Source of the DNA: Azoarcus sp. DN11
GTDB lineage: Bacteria; Pseudomonadota; Gammaproteobacteria; Burkholderiales; Rhodocyclaceae
Direction of reading: 5' to 3'
NCBI RefSeq assembly: GCF_003628555.1
Contig: NZ_CP021731.1
Span: forward strand, 3,906,001 to 3,970,000
Length of the DNA: 64,000 nt
Part shown: positions 55,407-62,477 of the stretch, one piece after another
Layout: the number at the start of each line of letters is the position of its first letter
How positions within the stretch are numbered: position 1 is the first letter of the stretch
Position numbers and translations under genes: made by a program
The notes under the pieces: generated by a model
Seen by the model: only the letters and a program-made list of their open reading frames with translations
Databases searched by the model: none
Told to the model about the DNA's origin: nothing

Positions 55407-56315
55407 ATGTGGATCTCCGTGACCCTGCAGGCTGAAGCGAACAAGGCCGAAGCGCTGTCCGAAGCCCTGATGGCGACCGGCGCGCTGTCGATCAGCATCG
55501 AGGATGCCGACGCCGGCACCGATGCCGAAAAGCCGCAGTTCGGCGAACCCGGCCACCATCCCGTCGGCCTGTGGGATCACAGCCGCGTGATCGCGCTGTT
55601 CGACGCCGATGCCGATCTCGCCGTCGCGCTCGCGCGTGCCGCGGCCGACGCCGGCTTCGACGCGGTGCCGCCCTTCACGCTCGAAGAGGTCGCGGAGCAG
55701 AACTGGGTGCAGCTCACCCAGAGCCAGTTCGACCCGATCCGCATTACCGATCGGATGTGGATCGTGCCTTCCTGGCACACCGCGCCGGACCCCTCGGCGA
55801 TCAACATCGAACTCGATCCCGGCATGGCTTTCGGCACCGGTTCGCACCCCACCACGCGCCTCTGCCTCGAATGGCTGTGCACCACGGTCACGCCGGGCGC
55901 CACCGTGCTCGACTACGGCTGCGGCTCGGGCATCCTGGGCATTGCCGCCGCACGGCTGGACGCCGCCGACGTGCTCGGCATCGACATCGACGACAAGGCG
56001 CTCGAGGCCGCCCGCGACAATGCCGAACGCAACGGCGTGACGCTGCGCCTGCAGCATTCGCGCAAGGCGCTCGATACACAATTCGACGTCGTCGTCGCGA
56101 ACATCCTCACCAACCCGTTGTGCGTGCTCGCACCCCTGCTGGCCGCGCGCGTCGCACCGGGCGGTCGGATCGCGCTGTCCGGCGTGCTCGAAGCCCAGAC
56201 CGACCAGGTCATCGCGGCCTACGCGCCCTTCATCGCGCTGCACGTCGGCGCGACACACGAGGGCTGGGCGCGACTGGAAGGCAGCCGGCCCGCCTCCGGG
56301 GCCGGCGGCGACTGA
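55407..56315 (+). CDS. prmA: Ribosomal protein L11 methyltransferase
   Basis: 302 residues. [37 protein letters not shown] is the PrmA N-domain; the SAM motif is [36 protein letters not shown] closes the fold. ATG 55407 has AGGAA upstream. Its stop (TGATG) overlaps the next gene by 1 bp. Confidence 0.96.
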   Translation: MWISVTLQAEANKAEALSEALMATGALSISIEDADAGTDAEKPQFGEPGHHPVGLWDHSRVIALFDADADLAVALARAAADAGFDAVPPFTLEEVAEQNWVQLTQSQFDPIRITDRMWIVPSWHTAPDPSAINIELDPGMAFGTGSHPTTRLCLEWLCTTVTPGATVLDYGCGSGILGIAAARLDAADVLGIDIDDKALEAARDNAERNGVTLRLQHSRKALDTQFDVVVANILTNPLCVLAPLLAARVAPGGRIALSGVLEAQTDQVIAAYAPFIALHVGATHEGWARLEGSRPASGAGGD

Positions 56316-57358
56316 TGCTTGCCCGCTGCCCGGCCTGCCACACGGTATTCCGGGTACGGCCCGAGCAGTTGCGCGCACACCGTGGCCAGGTGCGCTGTGG
56401 CAGCTGCCTGCTTCCGTTCAACGCACTGGACCACCTGATCGAGGAGCCCCCCCCCCTCCCGCAGCACCGGAGGCGCCCGAACTCCCCCCGGACCGCTCCG
56501 ACCGCTTCTTCGTGCTCGAAGACAAGGCCGCGGGCGCCCTGTCGGACCAGCTTCATTTCGAGCTGCCCGATACGCTCTTGCCGCAACGCGTGCCGGTGCG
56601 CGATGCGCCCGAACCGCGGCAGGAACCCGAGGAACGGACACCCCCGCCGCCGATGCCCCCCCCTCGCCGCGCAAGAGGATGAAGGCCGCGGAGCTGCCAC
56701 ACCCGCCGCAGCCCCGCAGCAACCCGAGCCGGCGCCCGAGACGCTGCTGCCGGATCTCGCGTCGCCGGACCGGACGGACACTGGCATTCCGCCGCCATCG
56801 GAGGGCAACGGGGAGGCTCCCCTCCCTGCGCCGGCGGATATCGATGACGAATTCGCCGCCTACGCCCCCCCGACACCGCGCCCGGCCCATCGCGGCCTGT
56901 TCGGTCTTGGCATCGGCCTTCTGAGCGGCGTCCTGGCTGCCCAGTCGATTTTCCTTTTCCGTGCGGACATCGCACGCGAATGGCCGCTGCTGCGCCCCCC
57001 GCTGCTCAAGGTCTGCGCGGTGCTGAACTGCACGATCGAGCTCCCGCGCATCGCCAGTCTGATCAGCGTCGAATCCTCCGACCTGCAGTCGGAACCCGGC
57101 AAGGCCGGCCGCTTCATCCTGAACGCGATGATCCGCAACCGGGCCCCCCATCCGCTCGCCTATCCGCACCTGGAACTAACCCTGACGGACGCCCGCGACC
57201 GCCCGTTGGTGAGGCGCGTGCTGGCACCGCATGACTGGTTCCCGGGCGCAGATCTGGAACAGGGATTCGCCGCCGGCCGCGACATTGCAGTCACACTTCC
57301 CTTTGCGGCGGACGGTCTCGGCGCAACCGGATACCGGATTTACGCCTTCTACCCCTGA
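56315..57358 (+). CDS. Zinc-ribbon and DUF3426 membrane protein, with two compensating frameshifts
   Basis: 347 residues as read. N-terminal zinc ribbon CPACHTVFRVRPEQLRAHRGQVRCGSC, a linker, one membrane helix (GLFGLGIGLLSGVLAAQSIFLF) and a DUF3426 domain (FILNAMIRNRAPHPLAYPHLELTLTDA). From about 56457 to 56655 the frame gives an Arg/Cys/Ser-rich stretch, while the +2-shifted frame gives natural protein (APEAPELPPDRSDRFFVLED). C-runs at 56447-56456 (10 C) and 56656-56663 (8 C) bracket it, so one lost and one gained C would explain it. Real mutation or sequencing error cannot be told apart. DUF3426 proteins have unknown function and often follow prmA. Confidence 0.85.
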   Translation: MLARCPACHTVFRVRPEQLRAHRGQVRCGSCLLPFNALDHLIEEPPPLPQHRRRPNSPRTAPTASSCSKTRPRAPCRTSFISSCPIRSCRNACRCAMRPNRGRNPRNGHPRRRCPPLAAQEDEGRGAATPAAAPQQPEPAPETLLPDLASPDRTDTGIPPPSEGNGEAPLPAPADIDDEFAAYAPPTPRPAHRGLFGLGIGLLSGVLAAQSIFLFRADIAREWPLLRPPLLKVCAVLNCTIELPRIASLISVESSDLQSEPGKAGRFILNAMIRNRAPHPLAYPHLELTLTDARDRPLVRRVLAPHDWFPGADLEQGFAAGRDIAVTLPFAADGLGATGYRIYAFYP

Positions 57359-57379
57359 TCTTCATACGACACCAGGCCA

Positions 57380-57772
57380 ATGGAACACCCGACGCACGAA
57401 CACAACGAGAGCCCCTTCAAGGGCAAGACCGGGCTGGCCCGCCTGGTGAATGCGCTGCGCTACTCGATCGATGGACTGCGTGCCGCCTACCACCACGAGG
57501 ACGCGTTCCGGCAGGAATGCCTCCTCGCCGCCGTGCTGATCCCCGTGGCCTTCTTCGTGCCGACCGCCGCCTTCGGCAAGGCGATGCTGATCGGCAGCGT
57601 CCTGCTCGTGATGATCGTCGAACTGATCAACTCCGCCATCGAAGCCACCGTCGACCGCGTGTCGCTGGAGCGGCACCTGCTCGCGAAGCGCGCCAAGGAT
57701 ATCGGCAGCGCGGCCGTGCTCCTGGCGCTGATCAACCTCGCCGTCGTATGGGGGCTCGTCCTCCTCGCCTGA
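57380..57772 (+). CDS. dgkA: Diacylglycerol kinase
   Basis: 130 residues, three membrane helices. GLARLVNALRYSIDGLRAAYHHEDAFRQE, then VELINSAIEATVDRVSLERHLLAKRAKDIGSAAVLLAL, the conserved E-x-x-N-S-A-I-E-x-x-V-D active-site motif. Phosphorylates diacylglycerol released by membrane-derived oligosaccharide or lipid A modification. Converges with the glycine-zipper lipoprotein gene. Confidence 0.96.
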   Translation: MEHPTHEHNESPFKGKTGLARLVNALRYSIDGLRAAYHHEDAFRQECLLAAVLIPVAFFVPTAAFGKAMLIGSVLLVMIVELINSAIEATVDRVSLERHLLAKRAKDIGSAAVLLALINLAVVWGLVLLA

Positions 57773-57785
57773 ACGCGGATGACGC

Positions 57786-57818
57786 AAAACCCCGGGACCG
57801 GCCACCGGCTTCCGGGGT
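57786..57818 (-). terminator. Terminator of the glycine-zipper lipoprotein gene
   Basis: Stem ACCCCGG (57789-57795) / CCGGGGT (57812-57818), with a weaker GGCC/CCGG inner part, followed on the minus strand by TTTTGCG. Nine bases past the stop. Confidence 0.65.
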
Positions 57819-57827
57819 CGCTGAACT

Positions 57828-58298
57828 TCAGCGGGCCACGCGCATCGTGCCGCCGTCGCGCAGCACGCGGACCGACTCGCCGGGCCGGAAGCCTTCGCCC
57901 TTGTCGTCCTGGACGATCGCCATCAGCTTGTCGTTATCGAGCCGCACGGTCACTTCGACGCCCTGCGAACGGGTCGCACCTTCCTCCACCGCCGCCCCGG
58001 CAAGTCCGCCAGCGACCGCACCGATCACGGTCGCAATCGCCGAGCCACGCCCCTGCCCCACGCTACTCCCGGCGATCCCGCCGACCGCTGCCCCGGCCAG
58101 CGGGCCGACCGGCGTCTTGGTCCCTTCGAGCTTCACCGGGCGCACCGACTCGACGGTCCCGTACTGCACCGTCATCGCGCGACGCGCCTCGCCGCGCGAA
58201 TAGGTCTCTCCGCCGAGGCCGGTGGCACAGCCGCCCAACCCGAGTCCCAGCACCGCTGCAACAAACGCCGACACCACCGCACGCTGCTTTCCGTTCAT
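57828..58298 (-). CDS. Glycine-zipper 2TM lipoprotein (SlyB-like)
   Basis: 156 residues. Signal peptide ending LGGC, lipidated Cys24. A glycine-zipper domain (about 65-100: GPLAGAAVGGIAGSSVGQGRGSAIATVIGAVAGGLAGAAVEE) and a beta C-terminus follow. SlyB-type proteins stabilise the outer membrane. Start ATG overlaps the kinase stop by 1 base (TGATG). Confidence 0.88.
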   Translation of the reverse strand: MNGKQRAVVSAFVAAVLGLGLGGCATGLGGETYSRGEARRAMTVQYGTVESVRPVKLEGTKTPVGPLAGAAVGGIAGSSVGQGRGSAIATVIGAVAGGLAGAAVEEGATRSQGVEVTVRLDNDKLMAIVQDDKGEGFRPGESVRVLRDGGTMRVAR

Positions 58299-59233
58299 CA
58301 CCACAATGCCTCTCCAAATGCCTTCGCATACCGTGCGCCGATCTCGGCGCGATCCGGCGCGTGATTCTGCCCGCCGCGGCTGGCAATCTTGATCGAGCCG
58401 AGCAAGGAAGCCAGGCGCCCGGTCGTCAGCCAATCATACCCCTCGGCGATGCCATGCAGCAGACCCGCCCGGTACGCGTCGCCACATCCGGTGGGGTCGA
58501 CCACCGCGTCCGCGGCAACGCACGGAATCTCGACGCACTCGCCCCCCGCATAGATGCGCGAACCTTCCGGCCCGAGCGTCACGATCAGCGCCTCGACGCT
58601 GCCCGCCAGCTGCTCCAGCGAACGCCCCGTGCGCTCGCACAGCATGCGAGCTTCGTAATCGTTGACCGTGCAATAGGTCGCCAGGTTCAGGCAGTGGAGC
58701 AGTTCCTCACCCGAGAACAAGGGCATCCCCTGCCCCGGATCGAACACGAACGGGACGCCCGCCGCGGCGAACTGCGTGGCGTGGTTCAGCATGCCGTCGC
58801 GGCCATCCGGCGACACGATGCCCAGCTTCACGCCGGCCGCATCCTGCACGCGATTGAGGTGCGACTGGTTCATCGCCCCGGGGTGGAAGGCGGTGATCTG
58901 GTTGTCGTCCAGATCGGTCGTGATGAAGGCCTGCGCGGTGAAGCTTTCCGGCACGTGCCGAACGTGATCCTGGCGCAGGCCCAGCTTTTCGAGGCGCCGT
59001 CGGTAGGGCTCGGCGTCGTCCCCGACGGTCGCCATGATCAGCGGATCCGCGCCCAGCAGCTTGAGGTTGTACGCGATGTTTCCAGCGCAACCGCCGAACT
59101 CGCGCCGCATGTCGGGCACGAGGAAGGACACGTTCAGGATGTGGATCTGCTCGGGGAGAATGTGGCGCTTGAAGCGATCATGGAACACCATGATCGTGTC
59201 GTAGGCCATGGAGCCGCAGACGAGGATGGACAT
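58298..59233 (-). CDS. PfkB-family sugar/nucleoside kinase
   Basis: 311 residues. MSILVCGSMAYDTIMVF, GGCAGNIAYNLKLLG (PfkB signature 1), and DPTGCGDAYRAG (signature 2, with the catalytic Asp). Resembles ribokinase/adenosine-kinase type enzymes; the substrate cannot be read from sequence. Spaced 60 bp from the HIT-family gene upstream on the same strand. Confidence 0.9.
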   Translation of the reverse strand: MSILVCGSMAYDTIMVFHDRFKRHILPEQIHILNVSFLVPDMRREFGGCAGNIAYNLKLLGADPLIMATVGDDAEPYRRRLEKLGLRQDHVRHVPESFTAQAFITTDLDDNQITAFHPGAMNQSHLNRVQDAAGVKLGIVSPDGRDGMLNHATQFAAAGVPFVFDPGQGMPLFSGEELLHCLNLATYCTVNDYEARMLCERTGRSLEQLAGSVEALIVTLGPEGSRIYAGGECVEIPCVAADAVVDPTGCGDAYRAGLLHGIAEGYDWLTTGRLASLLGSIKIASRGGQNHAPDRAEIGARYAKAFGEALW

Positions 59234-59292
59234 GAGGAGCCTTCATTTCGGACAAAACAGGCCGTGATTATAGGGGCTTGCGCCGCTCCACC

Positions 59293-59703
59293 TCATAGTG
59301 CCGCGCGCAGCTTCTCCGCCATCGCCTCCAGCGCCTCGCGCGACGGATTCTTCGCCGGCCACGCCAGCGCCATGCCGTCGTTCTTCCAGCGCGGCAGCAC
59401 GTGGATGTGGAAATGGAACACGGTCTGCGCGCCGGCCTCCTCGTTGGCCTGGAAGAGGGTCACGCCTTCGCAGCCGAACGCGGCCTTCACCGCGCGCGCC
59501 ATGCGGGCAGCCGTCCGGAAGACGGCGCCGGCCAGCTCGTCTTCGAGCTCGTAGATGTTTGCGCGGTGCGGCTTCACGACCACCAGCATGTGGCCCGGAT
59601 TCACCGACTGCAGATCCATGAACACCAGCGTCGACTCGTCCTCGAACACTTTCGACGCCGGCAGCTCGCCTTTCACGATGCGGCAGAACACGCAGTTTTC
59701 CAT
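59293..59703 (-). CDS. HIT-family nucleotide-binding protein
   Basis: 136 residues. MENCVFCRIVKGELPASKVFEDE and the HxHxH triad at His97, His99, His101 (VFHFHIHVLPR). Bacterial HIT proteins hydrolyse nucleoside phosphoramidates such as AMP-lysine. ATG 59703 begins the classic N-terminus; an open frame upstream to 59940 is not family sequence. Confidence 0.93.
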   Translation of the reverse strand: MENCVFCRIVKGELPASKVFEDESTLVFMDLQSVNPGHMLVVVKPHRANIYELEDELAGAVFRTAARMARAVKAAFGCEGVTLFQANEEAGAQTVFHFHIHVLPRWKNDGMALAWPAKNPSREALEAMAEKLRAAL

Positions 59704-59735
59704 CGACTCTCCAGACAGTCCGTTTGTCATTACCA

Positions 59736-59816
59736 ACCCGGCAATCGAACACCGAGCTAAGCCTGTCGAAGCCCTGCCAAGATTCCGCCCTTCGACAGGC
59801 ACAGGGCGAACAGGCG
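59736..59816 (-). repeat. Dispersed TTCGACAGGC-type repeat, copy B
   Basis: Perfect inverted repeat GCCTGTCGAA (59761-59770) / TTCGACAGGC (59791-59800) with a 20-nt spacer. Outside it, the plus-strand CCGGCAATC (59739-59747) lies 14 bases from the core, matching copy A at 9140-9177 in opposite orientation. The right arm reads CCCTTCGACAGGC ACAGGGCGAACAGG, like a repeat widespread in bacterial genomes. Confidence 0.7.
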
Positions 59817-59938
59817 CCGCGGGGGCGCTCCACTTCACTGCTTCGCTAACAACGTCACCGCATCGTAACGCCCTCGTCATGTCGTCGCAACGCAGCATTT
59901 CGACAATGCGTGCCATATCCCGAACGAGGAATTGCCGC

Positions 59939-60697
59939 ATGCTCCAGAAACAACCGCAAATCGCCGAACGCCGCGGACGCAGCCTGCACGTGGGGCTGGC
60001 CGCCTGCGAGACCGAAATCCTCGAAGCGCAGAAGCTGCGCTATCGCGTCTTCGCCGACGAGATGGGCGCACGCCTGCCGACCCGCACGCCGGGCGTCGAC
60101 CGCGACATCTACGACCCCTACTGCGAGCACCTGATCGTACGCGACGAAGCCGCCGGGCGCATCGTCGGCACCTACCGCATCCTCTCGCCCGCCGCCGCAC
60201 GCAAGGTTGGCGGCTATTACTCCGAGAACGAATTCGACCTCACGCGCCTGCATCACCTGCGCGGCCGCATCGTCGAAATCGGCCGCTCCTGCATCGACGC
60301 CGACTACCGCAGCGGCGCGGTGATCGCCCTGCTGTGGGGCGGCCTCGCCCGCTACATGCAGGAAAACGGCTACGACTACCTGATCGGCTGCGCCTCGATC
60401 AGCATGGCCGACGGCGGACATACGGCCGCGAGCCTGTACAATCGCCTCAAGGACGAGCACTCCTCACCGCTCGAATACCGCGTGTTCCCGCGCTGCCCGC
60501 TGCCGCTGGAGCGTCTGCGCACCGATTTGCCGGGTGACGCCCCGCCGCTGATCAAGGGCTACCTGCGCGCCGGCGCGTGGATCTGCGGCGAACCCGCATG
60601 GGATCCGGACTTCAACACCGCCGACCTGCCCATCCTGATGCCGATGACCAAGGTGGACGGCCGTTACGCCAAACACTTCATGGGACGCAAAGACTGA
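59939..60697 (+). CDS. olsB: L-ornithine N-alpha-acyltransferase (OlsB family)
   Basis: 252 residues, GNAT-type fold. EAQKLRYRVFADEMGARLP, DPYCEHLIVRDEAAGRIVGTYRIL, and EIGRSCIDADYRSGAVIALLWGGLARYM are OlsB/COG3176 features. It makes lyso-ornithine lipid from ornithine and 3-hydroxyacyl-ACP; an acyltransferase that could finish the lipid follows at once. ATG 59939 has GAGGAA upstream; ATG 59879 is a longer option. Confidence 0.85.
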   Translation: MLQKQPQIAERRGRSLHVGLAACETEILEAQKLRYRVFADEMGARLPTRTPGVDRDIYDPYCEHLIVRDEAAGRIVGTYRILSPAAARKVGGYYSENEFDLTRLHHLRGRIVEIGRSCIDADYRSGAVIALLWGGLARYMQENGYDYLIGCASISMADGGHTAASLYNRLKDEHSSPLEYRVFPRCPLPLERLRTDLPGDAPPLIKGYLRAGAWICGEPAWDPDFNTADLPILMPMTKVDGRYAKHFMGRKD

Positions 60698-61527
60698 AAC
60701 CCTCCGCCCCGATTACCGACGCCCGGCCGACCGCCGGGCGCATCGTCCGCTTCTGGCGCTACCTGCGGCTCGCCCTGCACATCGCCCTGGGCCTGCTGAC
60801 GGCCCTTGCGATCTACCCGCTCACGCCGCAGACGACCCACCGCCGCCTGCACCGGCATTGGTCGCAAGGACTGCTCGCCCTCCTCGGCATCGACCTGCAG
60901 ATGACCGGGGCACCGGTCGAGCCCGGCTGCCTGCTGGTCGCGAATCACATCTCGTGGGTCGACATCTTCGTCATCAACACGATCGCCCCGTCCGCCTTCA
61001 TCTCCAAGGCCGAAGTACGCACCTGGCCGTTCATCGGCTGGCTCGCGGCGAAGAACGAGACCGTATTCCTGCGGCGCGGCAGCCGCGGCCACGCGAAGAT
61101 CATCAACGCCGAGATCGGCGCGCTGCTCGACGCGGGCCGCAACGTCGCGCTGTTCCCCGAAGGGACGACCACCGACGGCAGCCACGTCCTGCACTTCCAC
61201 GCGGCACTGCTGCAACCGGCGATCGAATCGGGCCACGCGATCCAGCCGATGGCGATTTCCTACTCGGACGCGAACGGCCTGCGCACCCGCGCGCCGGCCT
61301 ACGACGGAGACGTCAGCCTCGGCCAGTGCATCGCAAGCATCATCGCCGAACCTCGCATCGTGGCGCACATCAGCACTGCACCGCCGCTCGGCACGGACGG
61401 CATGCACCGCCGTGATCTCGCCGCCACGGCGCGCGCCGCGATCCTCGAGCGTCTCCCGCATGTGGGGGCCATTCAAACTGCGCTGGACGAACGCGACGAC
61501 GCCAATACATCGAGACGAACCGCCTGA
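60694..61527 (+). CDS. olsA: 1-acyl-glycerol-3-phosphate-type acyltransferase (OlsA-like)
   Basis: 277 residues from CTG 60694. A membrane helix near the start (LRLALHIALGLLTALAIYPL), then NHISWVDIF (HX4D) and FPEGTTTDG, the PlsC motifs. Adds the second acyl chain of ornithine lipid or of phosphatidic acid. There is no good ATG: CTG lies in CTGA, overlapping the olsB stop like the ATGA/GTGA joins elsewhere. In-frame ATG 60598 or GTG 60577 would add residues with no family likeness. Confidence 0.82.
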   Translation: MKPSAPITDARPTAGRIVRFWRYLRLALHIALGLLTALAIYPLTPQTTHRRLHRHWSQGLLALLGIDLQMTGAPVEPGCLLVANHISWVDIFVINTIAPSAFISKAEVRTWPFIGWLAAKNETVFLRRGSRGHAKIINAEIGALLDAGRNVALFPEGTTTDGSHVLHFHAALLQPAIESGHAIQPMAISYSDANGLRTRAPAYDGDVSLGQCIASIIAEPRIVAHISTAPPLGTDGMHRRDLAATARAAILERLPHVGAIQTALDERDDANTSRRTA

Positions 61528-61533
61528 TTCGGA

Positions 61534-62331
61534 CTAAGCCTGCACCTGAAAAACGGCTCCGTCCTCCAGCCGCACCGCCGTCAGCTTCCCGCCCCACACA
61601 CAGCCCGAATCGAGCGCGATGAGCCCCGGCACCCGATAGAAGCCCAGCGCCGACCAGTGGCCGCACACGATCGTGTGCGGCAGGCTCAAGCGCCCCGGCG
61701 TCGCAAACCACGGCATCGTGCCGGCCGGCGCACGCATCGGCGAACCCTTCGCCTCCAGCGCCATCCGCCCGTCCGCGGCGCAAAAACGCATGCGGGTCAG
61801 CGCATTGACGACGACCCGGTAGCGCTCCAGCCCGGACAAGTCCTCGGACCACGTGTCGGGCTCGTTCCCGCCGAGATGCTTCAGCAAGTCCTGCGCATCC
61901 GGGCCGACCAGCGCAGCGCACACTTCCGCCGCCAACTCGGCCGCCCGCGCAACCGTCCACTGGGGCAACAGTCCCGCATGCACCATCGCGAACGCCCCGT
62001 CGACATGCATCAGCGGCCGGCTCGCGACCCACGCCAGCAACTCGTCACGGTCCGGCGCCTCGATGACCTGGAACAAGGTGTCGTCGTCATCCAGCCGTCT
62101 GTGCCCCGCAGCGACCATCAACAGGTACAGATCGTGATTCCCCAGCACGACCGTCGCCGCCTCACCGAGACTGCGCAAGAAGCGCAAGGTCTGCACCGAT
62201 TCCGGTCCGCGGTTGACCATGTCACCGACCACCCACAGCCGATCGACGGCCGGGTCAAACCCAATCCGCTCCAGCAGACGCTGAAGAACCGAATAACACC
62301 CCTGGATGTCACCTACCGCGTAAATCGCCAT
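61534..62331 (-). CDS. apaH: Symmetrical bis(5'-nucleosyl)-tetraphosphatase
   Basis: 265 residues. Metallophosphatase motifs MAIYAVGDIQGCYSVL, VVGDMVNRGPES and VLGNHDLYLL in order, plus VCGHWSALGF. ApaH splits Ap4A into two ADP. It converges with olsA, 6 bp apart, and is far from apaG. Confidence 0.96.
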   Translation of the reverse strand: MAIYAVGDIQGCYSVLQRLLERIGFDPAVDRLWVVGDMVNRGPESVQTLRFLRSLGEAATVVLGNHDLYLLMVAAGHRRLDDDDTLFQVIEAPDRDELLAWVASRPLMHVDGAFAMVHAGLLPQWTVARAAELAAEVCAALVGPDAQDLLKHLGGNEPDTWSEDLSGLERYRVVVNALTRMRFCAADGRMALEAKGSPMRAPAGTMPWFATPGRLSLPHTIVCGHWSALGFYRVPGLIALDSGCVWGGKLTAVRLEDGAVFQVQA

Positions 62332-62406
62332 CGGGAATCGGCGCGTTTCCCGGCATCGTGGTCAGGACACGCCATCAGGCTAAACAAGATGGAAACATTC
62401 TATCCC

Positions 62407-62454
62407 GTGGGAGCGGCTTCAGCCGCAAGTTCGGCGTCGTACGAAACAACGCCG
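62407..62454 (-). repeat. REP-like element and hairpin between apaH and the dehydratase gene
   Basis: GTGGGAGCGGCTTCAGCCGC (62407-62426) matches the GGAGCGGCTTCAGCCGC repeat common in Pseudomonas and related genomes, with stem GCGGC/GCCGC. A second inverted repeat CGGCGT/ACGCCG sits at 62432-62454. Follows the stop of the gene ending at 62478 and may stop its transcription. Confidence 0.6.
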
Positions 62455-62477
62455 TCAGGAGGAGTGCGACGTATCGT

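Noticed and set aside
53495..55519. Long minus-strand open frame opposite accB/accC
   Set aside because: Antisense of two certain genes, no motif.
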